Source of the DNA: Barnesiella sp. An22
GTDB taxonomy: Bacteria; Bacteroidota; Bacteroidia; Bacteroidales; Barnesiellaceae
Direction: 5' to 3'
Assembly (NCBI RefSeq): GCF_002159975.1
Contig: NZ_NFJR01000013.1
Coordinates: 1 to 64,000 of the forward strand
DNA length: 64,000 nt
Of this stretch, positions 63,028-64,000 are shown piece by piece. A program made the position numbers and the translations under genes. Each line of letters opens with the position of its first letter. The first letter of the stretch is position 1. The notes beneath the pieces are model-generated. The model was not told where the DNA came from, ran no database searches, and saw only the letters and a list, made by a program, of their open reading frames with translations.

Positions 63028-64000
63028 TTATTTCTTGATGAATTTAGCCGTCGTGTTACCTTCGGTCGTCGAGAGTTTTACCAGATACATACCGGGAGTG
63101 AGGTCGGCGATGTCGATGGTCTGAACGCCGGCTTCGATATTCTTCACGCAGGCACCGGCAAGCGAGTAGATTTGGGCGCCCAGAACTTCGGCACCTTCGA
63201 TGGTCAGGTAATCATCGGCCGGGTTGGGACCAACTTTTACCGTAGCTTTTTGGGCGTTCTCGATACCCGAGTATTCGCTGACAACCTTTACAAATACCGT
63301 GTTGAGTGAAAGTTGAGGATAGGCCTCGTTAATCATCTCGCAGCGATACTCTTTGCCTACGTGCGACTCGTCGAAGCAGAACCAGCCTTCTACGGCGTCG
63401 GTCGGTTCGATTACATTACCGTCGAGGTCTTTCCAGGTGTAGATGGTCATGTAGCCGTCGATGTCATATTCGCCCGAGAGGTCAATGTCTTCGTCGACCA
63501 TAATCTCGTATTCACCGTCGGCATTCATGTAACCGATAGGCATACCGCCGCGGGCATTCCATTGCAGCTTGTAACCCGATGTGAGTCTTTCGCCGGTAAT
63601 GGGGTGGTTGGGGATGGTCGAGAAGGTGTACATGTTGTCTTCGAGGTTGAGCAACCAGTCGAGGAATTCGGTTTGGCGGCAGTTGTTGCAGATGAACGAA
63701 GATTCGTCGGTGAATGCGTTGCGATAACCGGCCAACTGACGGCATTTACCGTTCGAGTCGCTCAGGTCGAGATTGGTCAGTTGCAGGTTGCGGCGTACGT
63801 GCAGGTAGCAGTCCATATCTTCGTTGGTCATTTGGATTTTCACCTTTTCCATTTGTGTGCCCGAGATGTGAACCACCGTAGCCTTACAGTCCATCAACGT
63901 GAACGAACCTTTCAGGTTGGCTACACCGGCGATGGCAGGATACCATTGGTTATCTCCTTCGGTTGTAGTCCAGGTAAGACCGCTGGTCTTTCCGTTGAAG
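63028..64000 (-). CDS. Large surface protein with T9SS tail, partial (N-terminus outside the window)
   Basis: The frame is open from the right window edge to the stop at 63028, giving at least 324 residues. An ATG at 63897 is internal, since the same frame continues upstream (for example GDNQWYPAIAGVANLKGSF). The visible part has leucine-rich-repeat-like segments (LTNLDLSDSNGKCRQLAGYR, with CNNCRQTEFLDWLLNLEDN), then beta-sandwich-like strands, and a clear T9SS sorting domain at the end (AQIYSLAGACVKNIEAGVQT to GNTTAKFIKK). Exported by T9SS and attached at the surface; function unknown. Confidence 0.82.
   Translation of the reverse strand, partial: FNGKTSGLTWTTTEGDNQWYPAIAGVANLKGSFTLMDCKATVVHISGTQMEKVKIQMTNEDMDCYLHVRRNLQLTNLDLSDSNGKCRQLAGYRNAFTDESSFICNNCRQTEFLDWLLNLEDNMYTFSTIPNHPITGERLTSGYKLQWNARGGMPIGYMNADGEYEIMVDEDIDLSGEYDIDGYMTIYTWKDLDGNVIEPTDAVEGWFCFDESHVGKEYRCEMINEAYPQLSLNTVFVKVVSEYSGIENAQKATVKVGPNPADDYLTIEGAEVLGAQIYSLAGACVKNIEAGVQTIDIADLTPGMYLVKLSTTEGNTTAKFIKK

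Overview
The window looks like a chromosomal segment of a Bacteroidales bacterium, probably close to Barnesiella (a guess from gene content and the fairly GC-rich core). The evidence is: many promoters of the Bacteroidetes form TTTG-N19/20-TAnnTTTG; the glycine-lipid acyltransferase pair next to the dcw cluster; a meso-DAP type MurE; a fused gamma/alpha 2-oxoacid:ferredoxin oxidoreductase; type IX secretion (T9SS) C-terminal domains; and a dense set of amino-sugar glycosidases. No rRNA, tRNA or CRISPR array was recognised.

Layout. 1-4560 is an AT-rich accessory island on the minus strand: a remnant of an AAA ATPase gene, a fused restriction-like/methylase/specificity protein, and a tyrosine recombinase that has lost its C-terminus, followed by direct repeats at the island edge. 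4582-13137 holds core genes: a DUF2795-like protein, a cobalamin adenosyltransferase, a LOG family protein, an M16 peptidase, DusB, a DUF2807-like protein, a WG-repeat lipoprotein and the glycine-lipid genes glsB/glsA. 13362-28017 is a complete division and cell-wall (dcw) cluster, rsmH-ftsL-ftsI-murE-mraY-murD-ftsW-murG-murC-ftsQ-ftsA-ftsZ, followed by yqeY and serS; mraZ is not present upstream of rsmH. 30070-33852 is a large secreted GH84 enzyme.

33958-51257 is mixed housekeeping: RNase H, shikimate kinase, alanine dehydrogenase, korAB, purN, Mrp ATPase, trmB, a BspA-like leucine-rich-repeat protein, gapA, mscL, an acyltransferase and panB. Inside it is a compact regulatory module: a LexA/CI-like S24 repressor (45065-45769) divergent from an unknown gene (46048-46368), with matching GGTA-N3/4-TACC palindromes in the shared intergenic region, one directly at the predicted transcription start of the unknown gene.

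51472-62948 is a probable seven-gene minus-strand operon for degrading a GlcNAc-rich host glycan: two endonuclease/exonuclease/phosphatase-fold enzymes, a carbohydrate-esterase-like hydrolase, an SGNH hydrolase, GH89, GH3 and GH20. Its products carry different export signals (lipoprotein, plain signal peptide, T9SS tail). A partial T9SS-tailed surface protein runs off the right end.

The items most worth a second look are the S24 repressor module, the decayed restriction island with a nuclease-like domain lacking its usual glutamate, a dispersed ~48-bp repeat lying just upstream of three minus-strand promoters, the mixed-localisation glycosidase operon with two phosphatase-fold paralogues, and two unannotated small ORFs.
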